A DNA stretch of 64,000 nt from Nocardioides szechwanensis (GTDB taxonomy: Bacteria; Actinomycetota; Actinomycetes; Propionibacteriales; Nocardioidaceae): assembly GCF_900103935.1 (NCBI RefSeq), contig NZ_FNIC01000003.1, positions 248,001 through 312,000 of the forward strand. Direction: 5' to 3'. The notes beneath the pieces are model-generated. The model searched no databases. It saw only the letters and a program-made list of their open reading frames with translations, and was not told where the DNA came from. The translations under genes were made by a program, and so were the position numbers. Within the stretch, counting starts at the first letter, position 1. Each line of letters starts with the position of its first letter. Of this stretch, positions 27,065-36,916 are shown piece after piece.

Positions 27065-28206
27065 TGCGAGACCGCCAACCGGTAGCCGCGCTTGACCACG
27101 GTCTGGATCATCCGGGTGCCGATCGCGGCGCGCAGCCGGGCCACGGCCATCTCGACGGCGTGCTCGGAGCCGGCGATCCCCGACGGCAGGTAGGACAACA
27201 GCTCGCGGCGCGAGACGACGTGACCAGGGTTGACCAGCAGCGCCTGGAGCACCGCGAACGGGGCCGGCGAGAGCTTGACCTCGACGCCGTCGAGCAGCAC
27301 CTCGTCGCCGTGGAGCAGCAGGGTGTGGCCGGCCACCTCGAAGGAGTGCCCGGTGGCCCGCGAGGGCAGCTCGGTCTCGAGCTGCTTGACCATCGCGACC
27401 AGCCGGGACCGGTCGGGGTAGATCGACGGCACCCCCCACATCTCGAACGCCGCCGCGGTCACCGGGCCGACGCACGACGCGATGACGTCGGCCTGGAAGG
27501 CGCCGACGACCTCCTCACGACGTCCCGTGGAGCCGGCCGCCTCCATCAGGGCGGCGACGGCGGGCGCGGACGTGAAGGTGACCGCGTGCAGGGCGCGGTC
27601 GGCGATCTCGTCGATCAGGTGGAACATCGGCTCGGGGTCGTCGGCGCTCGCCACCCGGTAGACGGTCACGGTGGTCACGTCGGCCCCGCGGCGGCGCAAC
27701 GCGTGGGCGACCATCGACAGCGACTGACCGTGCTCCTGTACGACGATCCGCTGGCCGGCCAGGTCCCGGCCGCGCAGGTGCTCGAGCACGTCTTCGAACT
27801 CCTCGGACTCCGGTGCCCACAGCTCGCGCAGGCCGCGTCTGCGCAGCGCGCCCACGCTCTTGGGGCCGCGGGCCAGGATCTCCGCCGAGCCGAGGGCCGC
27901 GAGGAGCTGGTCGAGCATCCCCCACTGCTCGGCCGCGTTGAACCACGCCTTCATGCCGATGCCGGTGGTGGCCAGGAAGAGGTCGATCGGCCGGCTCAGT
28001 ACCTCGTCGGTGGCCGCGCGCAGCGAGGCGTCGTCGACCTGGTTGGGCTCCAGGGACAGCGCCGGCGCCCAGACCACGGTGGCACCACGCCGCTCGAAGA
28101 GCTGGACCTGCTCCTCGACCTTGCGCGCAGCGGTGACCCCGATCCGGTAGCCGGTCAGGGACAGAGGCGTCGGCCCGGTCGAGGCGTCCGTATCTACGAG
28201 CTCGAT
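27061..28206 (-). CDS. hemD: Uroporphyrinogen-III synthase fused to winged-helix DNA-binding domain
   Basis: The protein (about 381 residues) joins a HemD domain (TGYRIGVTAARKVEEQVQLF, ATTGIGMKAWF, VTFTSAPAVAALM) to a C-terminal OmpR-type winged helix (residues about 285-380: LLDGVEVKLSPAPFAVLQALL, VVSRRELLSYL, VVKRGYRL). This fusion is known in Actinobacteria (Rv0260c) and may make siroheme precursor and regulate the operon. The start is a puzzle: between an in-frame TAG at 28210-28212 and GTG at 28077 there is no ATG, GTG or TTG, yet those 43 codons hold the conserved first strand. ATC at 28206, 6 bases after GGGAGG, is used here provisionally. Confidence 0.85.
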   Translation of the reverse strand: MELVDTDASTGPTPLSLTGYRIGVTAARKVEEQVQLFERRGATVVWAPALSLEPNQVDDASLRAATDEVLSRPIDLFLATTGIGMKAWFNAAEQWGMLDQLLAALGSAEILARGPKSVGALRRRGLRELWAPESEEFEDVLEHLRGRDLAGQRIVVQEHGQSLSMVAHALRRRGADVTTVTVYRVASADDPEPMFHLIDEIADRALHAVTFTSAPAVAALMEAAGSTGRREEVVGAFQADVIASCVGPVTAAAFEMWGVPSIYPDRSRLVAMVKQLETELPSRATGHSFEVAGHTLLLHGDEVLLDGVEVKLSPAPFAVLQALLVNPGHVVSRRELLSYLPSGIAGSEHAVEMAVARLRAAIGTRMIQTVVKRGYRLAVSQ

Positions 28207-28571
28207 GTCCTACCTCCCACCAGCACCATGCCGTCGTCGCCCACCCGGACGTCGTACGTCGGGACCTGCACCGCCGCGTCGTCGAGGCACTGCCCGGTGC
28301 GCAGGTCGAAGGCCTGCTTGTGCATCGGCGAGGCCACGAACGGGACCTGGGTCCCGTCGACGTCCCGCGTCCCGACGATGCCACGAGCCAGCACCGAGGC
28401 CCGTGAACAAGGATCGTAGTTGGACAACGCGAACACGTGGTCGTCGTAGGTCCGGAAGACGGCCACGGCCTCGCCCACGACGAGCGCCGCGACGCCTCCC
28501 TCGACCTCGATGTCGGTGAGCCGGCACACCACAGTGGTCACCCGGCTGTCCGGCTCCGCCGAGGCGGTCAC
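28194..28571 (-). CDS. nirD: Nitrite reductase small subunit
   Basis: The 125-residue NirD has the Rieske fold but not the full Cys/His cluster ligand set: the two regions read NYDPCSRASVLARG and PMHKQAFDLRTGQC, as expected for NirD, which binds no iron-sulfur cluster. It pairs with NirB in assimilatory NADH-nitrite reductase. The GTG start at 28571 overlaps nirB by GTGA. Its last codons overlap the start region of the hemD-like gene, and GGGAGG within it serves as that gene's ribosome site. Confidence 0.94.
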   Translation of the reverse strand: MTASAEPDSRVTTVVCRLTDIEVEGGVAALVVGEAVAVFRTYDDHVFALSNYDPCSRASVLARGIVGTRDVDGTQVPFVASPMHKQAFDLRTGQCLDDAAVQVPTYDVRVGDDGMVLVGGRTSSS

Positions 28572-31132
28572 TGCGGAGCTCCCACGGGGATGCTCGCTCC
28601 GAGCGAGACCGGACCTGCCGAGTCGCCGGGCACCGCCTGGTCGCGCTCCTCACGGAACGTGATGTGCGGGTCGGGGGTGTCGGGAGCGTTGACGAAGGAG
28701 ACGAAGCGGGCGAGCTTGTCGGGGTCCTCCAGCGTGGCCGCCCACTCGTCGAAGTAGCCCTCGACGTGGCTCGCCATCGCCGCCTCGAGCTCGCTGCCCA
28801 GGCCCAGCACGTCGTCGACCACGACCTCGCGGACCCGCTCCAACCCGCCCTCGAGGCTGTCCACCCAGGGTGCGGTGCGCTGGAGGCGGTCGGCGGTGCG
28901 GATGTAGTACATAAGGAACCGGTCGAGGTAGCGGACCAGGGTCTCGGTGTCGAGGTCCCCCGCGAGCAGCCGGGCGTGCACCGGCGCGGCACCGCCGTTG
29001 CCGGCGACGAAGAGGTTCCAGCCCTTCTCGGTCGCGATCACGCCGAAGTCCTTCGACCGCGCCTCGGCACACTCGCGGGCGCAGCCACTGACGCCACCCT
29101 TGAGCTTGTGCGGCGAGCGGAGCCCGCGGTAGCGCAGCTCGAGCGCGATCGCGAGGCCCACCGAGTCCTGCACGCCGTACCGGCACCACGTCGAGCCCAC
29201 GCACGACTTCACGGTGCGCAGCGACTTGCCGTACGCGTGGCCGGACTCGAAGCCGGCGTCGACCAGGCGCTGCCAGATCTGCGGCAGCTGCTCCATCCGG
29301 GAGCCGAACAGGTCGATCCGCTGGCCACCGGTGATCTTGGTGTAGAGGTCGAAGTCGCGGGCCACCTCACCGATCACGATCAGCTTCTCGGGCGTGATCT
29401 CACCGCCGGGGATCCGGGGTACGACGGAGTAGGTGCCGTTGCGCTGGATGTTGGCGAGGTAGGCGTCGTTGGTGTCCTGCAGGGTCCGGGCCGCCGCGTC
29501 GAGCACGTGCCCGTTGAGCTGGCTGGCCAGGATCGAGGCGACTGTCGGCTTGCAGATATCGCAGCCGCGTCCCCGGCCGTGGCCCTCGACGACGTCGTCG
29601 AAGCGCGTGTAGCCGTGCACCGCGATGACGTCGAAGAGCTCCTGGCGGGTCAGCGGGAAGTGCTCGCAGAGGCTGCGGTCCACGACCTTGCCGACCGACG
29701 CGAAGTGGTCCTCGACGATCTTCTTCACGCCTGCCTTGCAGGATCCGCAGGTGCTTCCGGCGCCGGAGCACTTGGTCACACAGGTGGCGTCGGTGCAGGG
29801 CGTTTCCTCCCGCGACACGTGCTCGAGGATCGTGGCCTTGGTGACGTTGTTGCAGGAGCAGACGACCGCCTCGTCGGGCAGCCCGATCTCCGGCACGCCG
29901 CGGCTCGCGGGGAGGATCAGGTCCTCGGGGTTGGCCGGCAGCTCGATGCCGCTGGCCACCATCGGCCGGAGCACGCCGTACGCCGACGCGTCGCCGACGA
30001 GGACGCCGCCGATGAGTACGGTGCCGTCCCCGGCTTCATTTTCTAGGACGACCAGCTTCTTGTAGTGGCCCGCCACCGCGTCGGCGAACACCAGCTCCAG
30101 CGCGCCCACCGTGGTCGCGTGGGCGTCGCCGAAGGAGGCGACGTCGACGCCGAGCAGCTTGAGCTTGGTGGACATGTCGGCGCCGGTGAACTCACCGGGG
30201 CCACCGAGCAGCGCGTCGACGACGACCTCCGCCATGGCGTAGCCGGGCGCGACCAGGCCGTACATCCGGCCGCCCGGGGCCGCGCACTCACCGATCGCCC
30301 AGACGTGGGGGTCGGAGGTCCGGCAGCGCTCGTCGACGAGCACGCCACCGCGCTCCGCGAGGTCCAGACCGGCCTCGCGGGCCAGGGTGTCGCGCGGCCG
30401 GATGCCGGCCGAGAAGACCACGACCTCGGCCGGGATCGGCTCCTCGTCCTTCAGCGCCAGGGCGCCGACGCGGCCGTCCTTCTCGACGACCTCGCTGGTC
30501 ATGGCGCCGGTGTGGACCTTCAGGCCGAGCTTCTCGATGTGGCGGGCCAGCGTGGCGCCGCCCGCGGCGTCGACCTGGACCGCCATCAGACGCGGCGCCA
30601 TCTCGACCACGTGGGTCTCGAGACCCAGCTGGGCAAGGGCGTTCGCCGCCTCGAGGCCCAGCAGGCCCCCGCCGATCACGACACCGACCCGGGCGCCGGC
30701 CGCGGCCTCGCGGATCGCCTCGAGGTCGTCGATGGTGCGGTAGACGAAGCAGCCCGGCAGGTCGTGGCCGGGCACCGGCGGCACGAACGGCGAGGCACCG
30801 GTGGCCAGCACCAGCTCGTCGTAAGAGATCACCTCGCCACCCGCGAGCAGCACGGTCCGCGTCTCAGGGTCGAAGCCCTCGACGGCGGTGTCGAGCACCA
30901 GCCGCACCCGGGGGTCGTCGTACTGGCCGCCGGGCAGCAGCGACAGCTCGTCGGCGCCCACCTCGAAGAACGAGGTGAGGGCGACCCGGTCGTACGCCGC
31001 CCGCGACTCCTCGCCGACCACGATCACGTCGTAGGTCTCGGTCAGCCCGCGCTCGATCGCCGCCTGCACGAAGCGGTGGCCGACCATGCCGTGGCCGGCG
31101 ACGACGAGCGTCTTCCTGGTCTTGGGGGACAT
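28568..31132 (-). CDS. nirB: NADH-dependent assimilatory nitrite reductase large subunit
   Basis: The 854-residue enzyme reduces nitrite to ammonium in the cytoplasm. Domains in order: FAD/NAD(P)-binding oxidoreductase (VVAGHGMVGHRF; VGVVIGGGLLGLEAA near 150), BFD-like [2Fe-2S] domain (CSCNNVTKATI ... CGSC, about 420-490), a ferredoxin-like half domain, and the siroheme/[4Fe-4S] domain with CVGSTWCRYG and GVSGCARECAEA near 640-690. The ATG at 31132 has AAGGAG 8 bases upstream. It lies 11 bases after the nasB-like gene and is translationally coupled to nirD. Confidence 0.96.
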   Translation of the reverse strand: MSPKTRKTLVVAGHGMVGHRFVQAAIERGLTETYDVIVVGEESRAAYDRVALTSFFEVGADELSLLPGGQYDDPRVRLVLDTAVEGFDPETRTVLLAGGEVISYDELVLATGASPFVPPVPGHDLPGCFVYRTIDDLEAIREAAAGARVGVVIGGGLLGLEAANALAQLGLETHVVEMAPRLMAVQVDAAGGATLARHIEKLGLKVHTGAMTSEVVEKDGRVGALALKDEEPIPAEVVVFSAGIRPRDTLAREAGLDLAERGGVLVDERCRTSDPHVWAIGECAAPGGRMYGLVAPGYAMAEVVVDALLGGPGEFTGADMSTKLKLLGVDVASFGDAHATTVGALELVFADAVAGHYKKLVVLENEAGDGTVLIGGVLVGDASAYGVLRPMVASGIELPANPEDLILPASRGVPEIGLPDEAVVCSCNNVTKATILEHVSREETPCTDATCVTKCSGAGSTCGSCKAGVKKIVEDHFASVGKVVDRSLCEHFPLTRQELFDVIAVHGYTRFDDVVEGHGRGRGCDICKPTVASILASQLNGHVLDAAARTLQDTNDAYLANIQRNGTYSVVPRIPGGEITPEKLIVIGEVARDFDLYTKITGGQRIDLFGSRMEQLPQIWQRLVDAGFESGHAYGKSLRTVKSCVGSTWCRYGVQDSVGLAIALELRYRGLRSPHKLKGGVSGCARECAEARSKDFGVIATEKGWNLFVAGNGGAAPVHARLLAGDLDTETLVRYLDRFLMYYIRTADRLQRTAPWVDSLEGGLERVREVVVDDVLGLGSELEAAMASHVEGYFDEWAATLEDPDKLARFVSFVNAPDTPDPHITFREERDQAVPGDSAGPVSLGASIPVGAPQ

Positions 31133-31143
31133 CTGGTTCTCCT

Positions 31144-32570
31144 TCAGGACGTGCCGGACAGGGCGGGTCGGGTGTCGAGCAGCTGGCGTACGGCGGACGC
31201 GCAGCCGCCGCAGCCGGTGGTGGCGCGGGTGGTCTCGCGGACCTCCTCGAGGGAGGCGCAGGCGCGGATGCGGCCGGCGCTGACGCCGGCGCAGGCGCAG
31301 ATCTCGGCGTCCTCGGGGAGCCGGGTGGGCGGCGCCTGGCGGTCGCCCATGAGCAGGGCGCCCGGCTCCGTGCCGGAGAGGCGGATGCCGCGGTCGTAGT
31401 ACTGCGTGATCAGGCCGATCCGCGACAGGTCGCCGACGAGCGTCGCGGCGACGATGATGCCGTCGCGGACGACGAGCTTGCGGTGCGAGCCGACGACGGG
31501 GTTGGTCACCTCGACCACCTCGCCGCCCTCGCGCGCCGCACGCTCGGGGTCGCCGAGGACCGCGACGTCCAGGCCGGTGGCGCGCAGCCGGGCGACGCTG
31601 CGGCTGCCCTGGTAGCTGACGTCCTCCCCCAGCAGGCGGCGGGCCAGCAGCGTCGCCTGCTCCCACGCAGGCGGGACGAAGCCCGTCGTGCGGCCGCCGT
31701 GCTCGGCGCAGTCGCCGATGGCGTGGATGTCGGGGTCGGTCACCGAGGCGAGGTGGTCATCGACGACGATGCCGCGGTTGACCTCGAGGCCGGCGCCGCG
31801 GGCGAGGGCGGTCGACGGGCGGCCGCCGGCGGTCAGCACCACCAGGTCGGTGTCGAGGGTGAAGCCGTTGTCGAGGCGGAGGCCGACGGAGCCGTCCTCG
31901 TTGTCCGTGAGGCGTACGGCGCGGGCGCCGGTGTAGACCGTCGTGCCGAGCCGGCGCAGGCCGCGGGCGAGCACCTGGCCGGCGGGGTTGCCGACCTGGC
32001 TGCGCAGCAGGTGCTCGCCGCCCTCCACGATCTCGGTCTCGAGGCCGCGCACGCTCAGCGCCCGCGCGACCTGGAGGCCGAGCAGTCCGCCGCCGACGAT
32101 GACCGCGCGCCGCGAGTGCTGCACGGCGTCCATCAGGCGGGTGCAGTCGTCGAGCGAACGGAAGGCGTGCACCCGCTCGTGGAGCCGGCCGTCGAGGCGG
32201 ACCAGGCCGCGGATCGGCGGCAGGCTGGGGATGCTCCCGGTGGCGAGCACCAGGCGGTCGTAGGGCAGCACCGTGCCGTCGACGATCATCACGTCGCGGT
32301 GCGTCCGGTCGACCCCCAGCACCCGCGCGCCGAGGCGCAGGTCCACGCCGTGCTCGGCGTACCACTCGGGCGAGCGGAGCGTGAGGGCGTCGCGGCGGTG
32401 CGTGCCCTCGAGCAGGGCGGACAGCAGGATCCGGTTGTAGGGGGCGTGCGACTCGTCACCCAGCACGTGGAGCGACTTCGTCGCTCCACCGGCCCCGCGC
32501 GCGACCAGCTCCTCGACCAGCCGGGTGGCGGCCATGCCGTTGCCGACGACGACGATCCGCTGCGGGGCGC

Positions 32571-32574
<4 letters not shown>
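31144..32574 (-). CDS. Assimilatory nitrate reductase electron-transfer subunit (NasB-like)
   Basis: A 476-residue FAD-dependent NAD(P)H oxidoreductase with VVVGNGMAATRLVEEL at the N-terminus, LVLATGS near 125, VIVGGGLLGLQVARAL near 157 and HAIGDCAEHGG near 295. The C-terminus has a BFD-like [2Fe-2S] domain, CACAGVSAGRI ... GCGGC. It should pass electrons from NAD(P)H to the molybdoenzyme encoded just before it; its start overlaps that gene's stop as ATGA. It is a shorter relative of NirB, lacking the siroheme part. Confidence 0.88.
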
Positions 32575-34634
<2,060 letters not shown>

Positions 34635-34640
34635 GCGGCC

Positions 34641-36155
34641 CTAGATGCCGACCCCGGCAAGGCTCGTGGCCTTCACCGTGGCGGGCTTGCGCAGGTAGAC
34701 GAACCAGGTGACGGCCGCGCACACGACGTAGAACGCGGTGAAGACGACGAAGGCGCCCTTGGTGGCCGACATCGGGTCGTCGACCCACGGCGCGCTGAAC
34801 GCGATCGGGATCAGGAAGCCGCCGATGGCACCGACCGCGCCGATGACGCCGATCGCGGCCGAGGCCTGCTTGTTGGCGGCCAGGAGCGCAGTGGCGCGCT
34901 CCGCGGTGCCGGGCGTCGTATCCCGCTCGGCCTCGTGGCGCCAGATCGCCGGGATCATCTTGTAGGTCGAGCCGTTGCCGATGCCGGTCGCGGCGAAGAC
35001 GCACAGGAAGAAGGCGAGGAAGAACGGGAACCACGACTGGTTGTCGGTGGCGATCGTCGGGTCCTTGGTGGGGTTGGGCGTGAGCTGCATCAGCGTCCAG
35101 AGCACCGCCAGGGTGAAGAAGACCATCGCGCCGAAGGCAGCAAGCGTGACCTTGGCGCCGCCGTACTTGTCGGCCAGCCAGCCGCCGACGGGACGCGTCA
35201 CCGACCCGACGAGGGCGCCGAGGAACGCGAAGTAGGCGAAGTAGATGCCGGTGCCGAGCGGCGCCGGCTCCGGCACCCAGAAGTTGAGCTTGATCAGCAG
35301 CGGCATGGCGGCGGAGTAGCCGATGAACGAGCCGAAGGTGCCGATGTAGAGGAACGCCATGATCCAGGTCTGGGGCTTCTTGACGACCTGGAGCTGCTCG
35401 CGCGGCTTGGAGATCGCGGTGCCGAGGTTGTCCATGAAGAAGTACGCCGCCAGCGTGGCAACGACCGCGAGACCGGCGTAGACCCAGGCGGCGCGCTCCA
35501 GGTTGATGCCGCCCTCCCCCGCCTTGACCAGGCCGAAGATGCCCGCACCACCGACGATGACCGGCAGGAAGAACTGGATCAGCGAGACGCCGAGGTTGCC
35601 GCCGGCCGCGTTGAGGCCGAGGGCGGTGCCCTTCTTGGCCGCGGGGTAGAAGAAGTTGATGTTGGCCATCGAGCTGGCGAAGTTGCCGCCACCGAGGCCG
35701 GCGGTCGCGGCGATCAGGCAGAACACCCAGAACGGCGTCTGCGGGTTCTGCACGGCGTACGCGAACCCGAGCGTCGGGACCAGCAGCAGGGCCGCGCTCA
35801 CCATCGTCCAGTTGCGGCCGCCGAACTTCGGCACCGCGAGCGTGTAGGGCAGCCGCAGCAGCGAGCCGACCAGGTTGGGCAGGGCGACGAGCAGGAACAG
35901 CTGCTGCGGCGAGTACGAGAAGCCCACCGACAGCAGGAACGCCGAGGAGACGCTCCAGATCAGCCAGACCGAGAAGCCGAGGTGCTCGGCGAAGATCGAC
36001 CAGATCAGGTTGCGGCGCGCGACCTGCTGCCCGGTCTCGGCCCAGAACTCGGGCTCCTCGGGCCTCCAGTCGTCGATCCAACGGCCGGTACGGCGGGCGT
36101 GGACCGCCGTGCTCTCGGGTGTCTGCTCAGCCTGTGAGGTGCTGGTCATGGTCAT
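34641..36155 (-). CDS. narK: Nitrate/nitrite transporter of the NarK family
   Basis: A 504-residue major facilitator protein with 12 predicted helices and a long soluble N-terminus (about 45 residues). NarK signatures are present: AGLGGGNFASSMANINFFYP near 168-187 and ALGLNAAGGNLGVS near 197. Role: nitrate uptake, with possible nitrite exchange. It is the first gene of the nitrate operon. ATG at 36155 with AGGAG about 7 bases upstream. Confidence 0.95.
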   Translation of the reverse strand: MTMTSTSQAEQTPESTAVHARRTGRWIDDWRPEEPEFWAETGQQVARRNLIWSIFAEHLGFSVWLIWSVSSAFLLSVGFSYSPQQLFLLVALPNLVGSLLRLPYTLAVPKFGGRNWTMVSAALLLVPTLGFAYAVQNPQTPFWVFCLIAATAGLGGGNFASSMANINFFYPAAKKGTALGLNAAGGNLGVSLIQFFLPVIVGGAGIFGLVKAGEGGINLERAAWVYAGLAVVATLAAYFFMDNLGTAISKPREQLQVVKKPQTWIMAFLYIGTFGSFIGYSAAMPLLIKLNFWVPEPAPLGTGIYFAYFAFLGALVGSVTRPVGGWLADKYGGAKVTLAAFGAMVFFTLAVLWTLMQLTPNPTKDPTIATDNQSWFPFFLAFFLCVFAATGIGNGSTYKMIPAIWRHEAERDTTPGTAERATALLAANKQASAAIGVIGAVGAIGGFLIPIAFSAPWVDDPMSATKGAFVVFTAFYVVCAAVTWFVYLRKPATVKATSLAGVGI

Positions 36156-36270
36156 GATCGCGCTCCTGTGGGGGTTCGGATGCCCCCACTAAAGGCAGCG
36201 CAGGTTTCACCGGCGGACCGCCCGGCGCAACCTGAAGGTCAACTTGTCCTCACGGCCTAACAGTCCGTGC

Positions 36271-36348
36271 AGCGACTTCGTCGCTCCATGGGGAGTAGTG
36301 GCAGGACTGCGTCCTGCCATTGGGAGTACTCGCTTCGCTCGTACTCCC
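36271..36348. repeat. REP-like cluster of three hairpins
   Basis: Three stems follow each other: AGCGAC-TTC-GTCGCT (36271-36285), GGCAGGAC-TGC-GTCCTGCC (36300-36318), and GGGAGTAC ... GTACTCCC with an 11-base TCGCTTCGCTC loop (36322-36348). The third is module A, repeated at 42779-42805 and in altered form at 38654-38745. All share the xxC-nnn-Gxx layout. Confidence 0.7.
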
Positions 36349-36491
36349 GCAAGGCTGCGCTCGCACTCCTGGCGAGGGGCCCGTCAACGACGACCGTTGG
36401 TCGTACGGGACCGACCGCTCGGCGCAGACGCGCTCCCGCTGACCGCAGCGACCTCGCGCACCCCTCTCGCCGTGAGCCCGGTCACTCCTAC

Positions 36492-36507
36492 GGTGACGGC
36501 GATCACA
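36492..36507. promoter_or_regulatory. Candidate CRP/GlxR binding site upstream of DUF485-actP-acs
   Basis: GGTGA-CGGCGA-TCACA matches the TGTGA-N6-TCACA consensus at 9 of 10 fixed bases. It ends 22 bases before the GTG start of the DUF485 gene. A CRP-family regulator is encoded at 46048-46725. Its closeness to the start could mean repression, or activation of a promoter further upstream. Confidence 0.6.
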
Positions 36508-36529
36508 CCCCTCACGGAAGGAGTCTCCG

Positions 36530-36913
36530 GTGCCACCAGAGGTCACGCCCACACATCACGCCCATGACCACGCCGAGCGTCACGACCCGGTCTACGACCG
36601 GCTGGCGGCGACGCCAGAGTTCGCCGAGCTGCGCAAGCTGTACCGGGGGTTCGTCTTCCCGGCGACCATCGCGTTCCTGACCTGGTATCTCCTCTACGTC
36701 CTGATGTCGAACTGGGCGACCTCGTTCATGAACACCCAGGTCGTCGGCAACATCAACGTCGCCCTGATCTTCGGGCTGCTGCAGTTCGTGACGACGTTCG
36801 GACTGGCCTGGCTCTACAGCCGGTTCTCCACCGCCAAGCTCGACCCGCTGGCGCGCCGCCTCAACGAGGAGTACGACGCCACCGTGATCGACGAGCACGG
36901 AAAGAGGCACTGA
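36530..36913 (+). CDS. DUF485 family membrane protein
   Basis: The 127-residue protein has a His-rich N-terminus (THHAHDHAERHD) and the DUF485 core: FAELRKLYRGFVFPATIAFLTWYLLYVLMSNW, a second helix around residues 73-100 (ALIFGLLQFVTTFGLAWLYSRF), and a soluble tail. It precedes the acetate symporter by 3 bases, the usual arrangement (YjcH-ActP), and is presumed to be an accessory of that transporter. The start is GTG with GGAAGGAG about 8 bases upstream. The N-terminal histidines might bind metal, but this is unproven. Confidence 0.9.
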   Translation: MPPEVTPTHHAHDHAERHDPVYDRLAATPEFAELRKLYRGFVFPATIAFLTWYLLYVLMSNWATSFMNTQVVGNINVALIFGLLQFVTTFGLAWLYSRFSTAKLDPLARRLNEEYDATVIDEHGKRH

Positions 36914-36916
36914 CCC

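Larger units (their letters stand above)
36156..36529. other. Intergenic region between narK and DUF485-actP
   Basis: This 374-base divergent gap has no gene. The narK-proximal 100 bases should hold the nitrate promoter; I see no clear GlnR box. The middle carries three adjacent REP-like hairpins (36271-36348), and the end holds a near-consensus CRP site (36492-36507) before the acetate genes. Confidence 0.7.

Noticed and set aside
36156..36260. GlnR box upstream of narK
   Set aside because: Only a GAAAC half-site is present on the minus strand; the partner half 11 bases away does not fit GTnAC.
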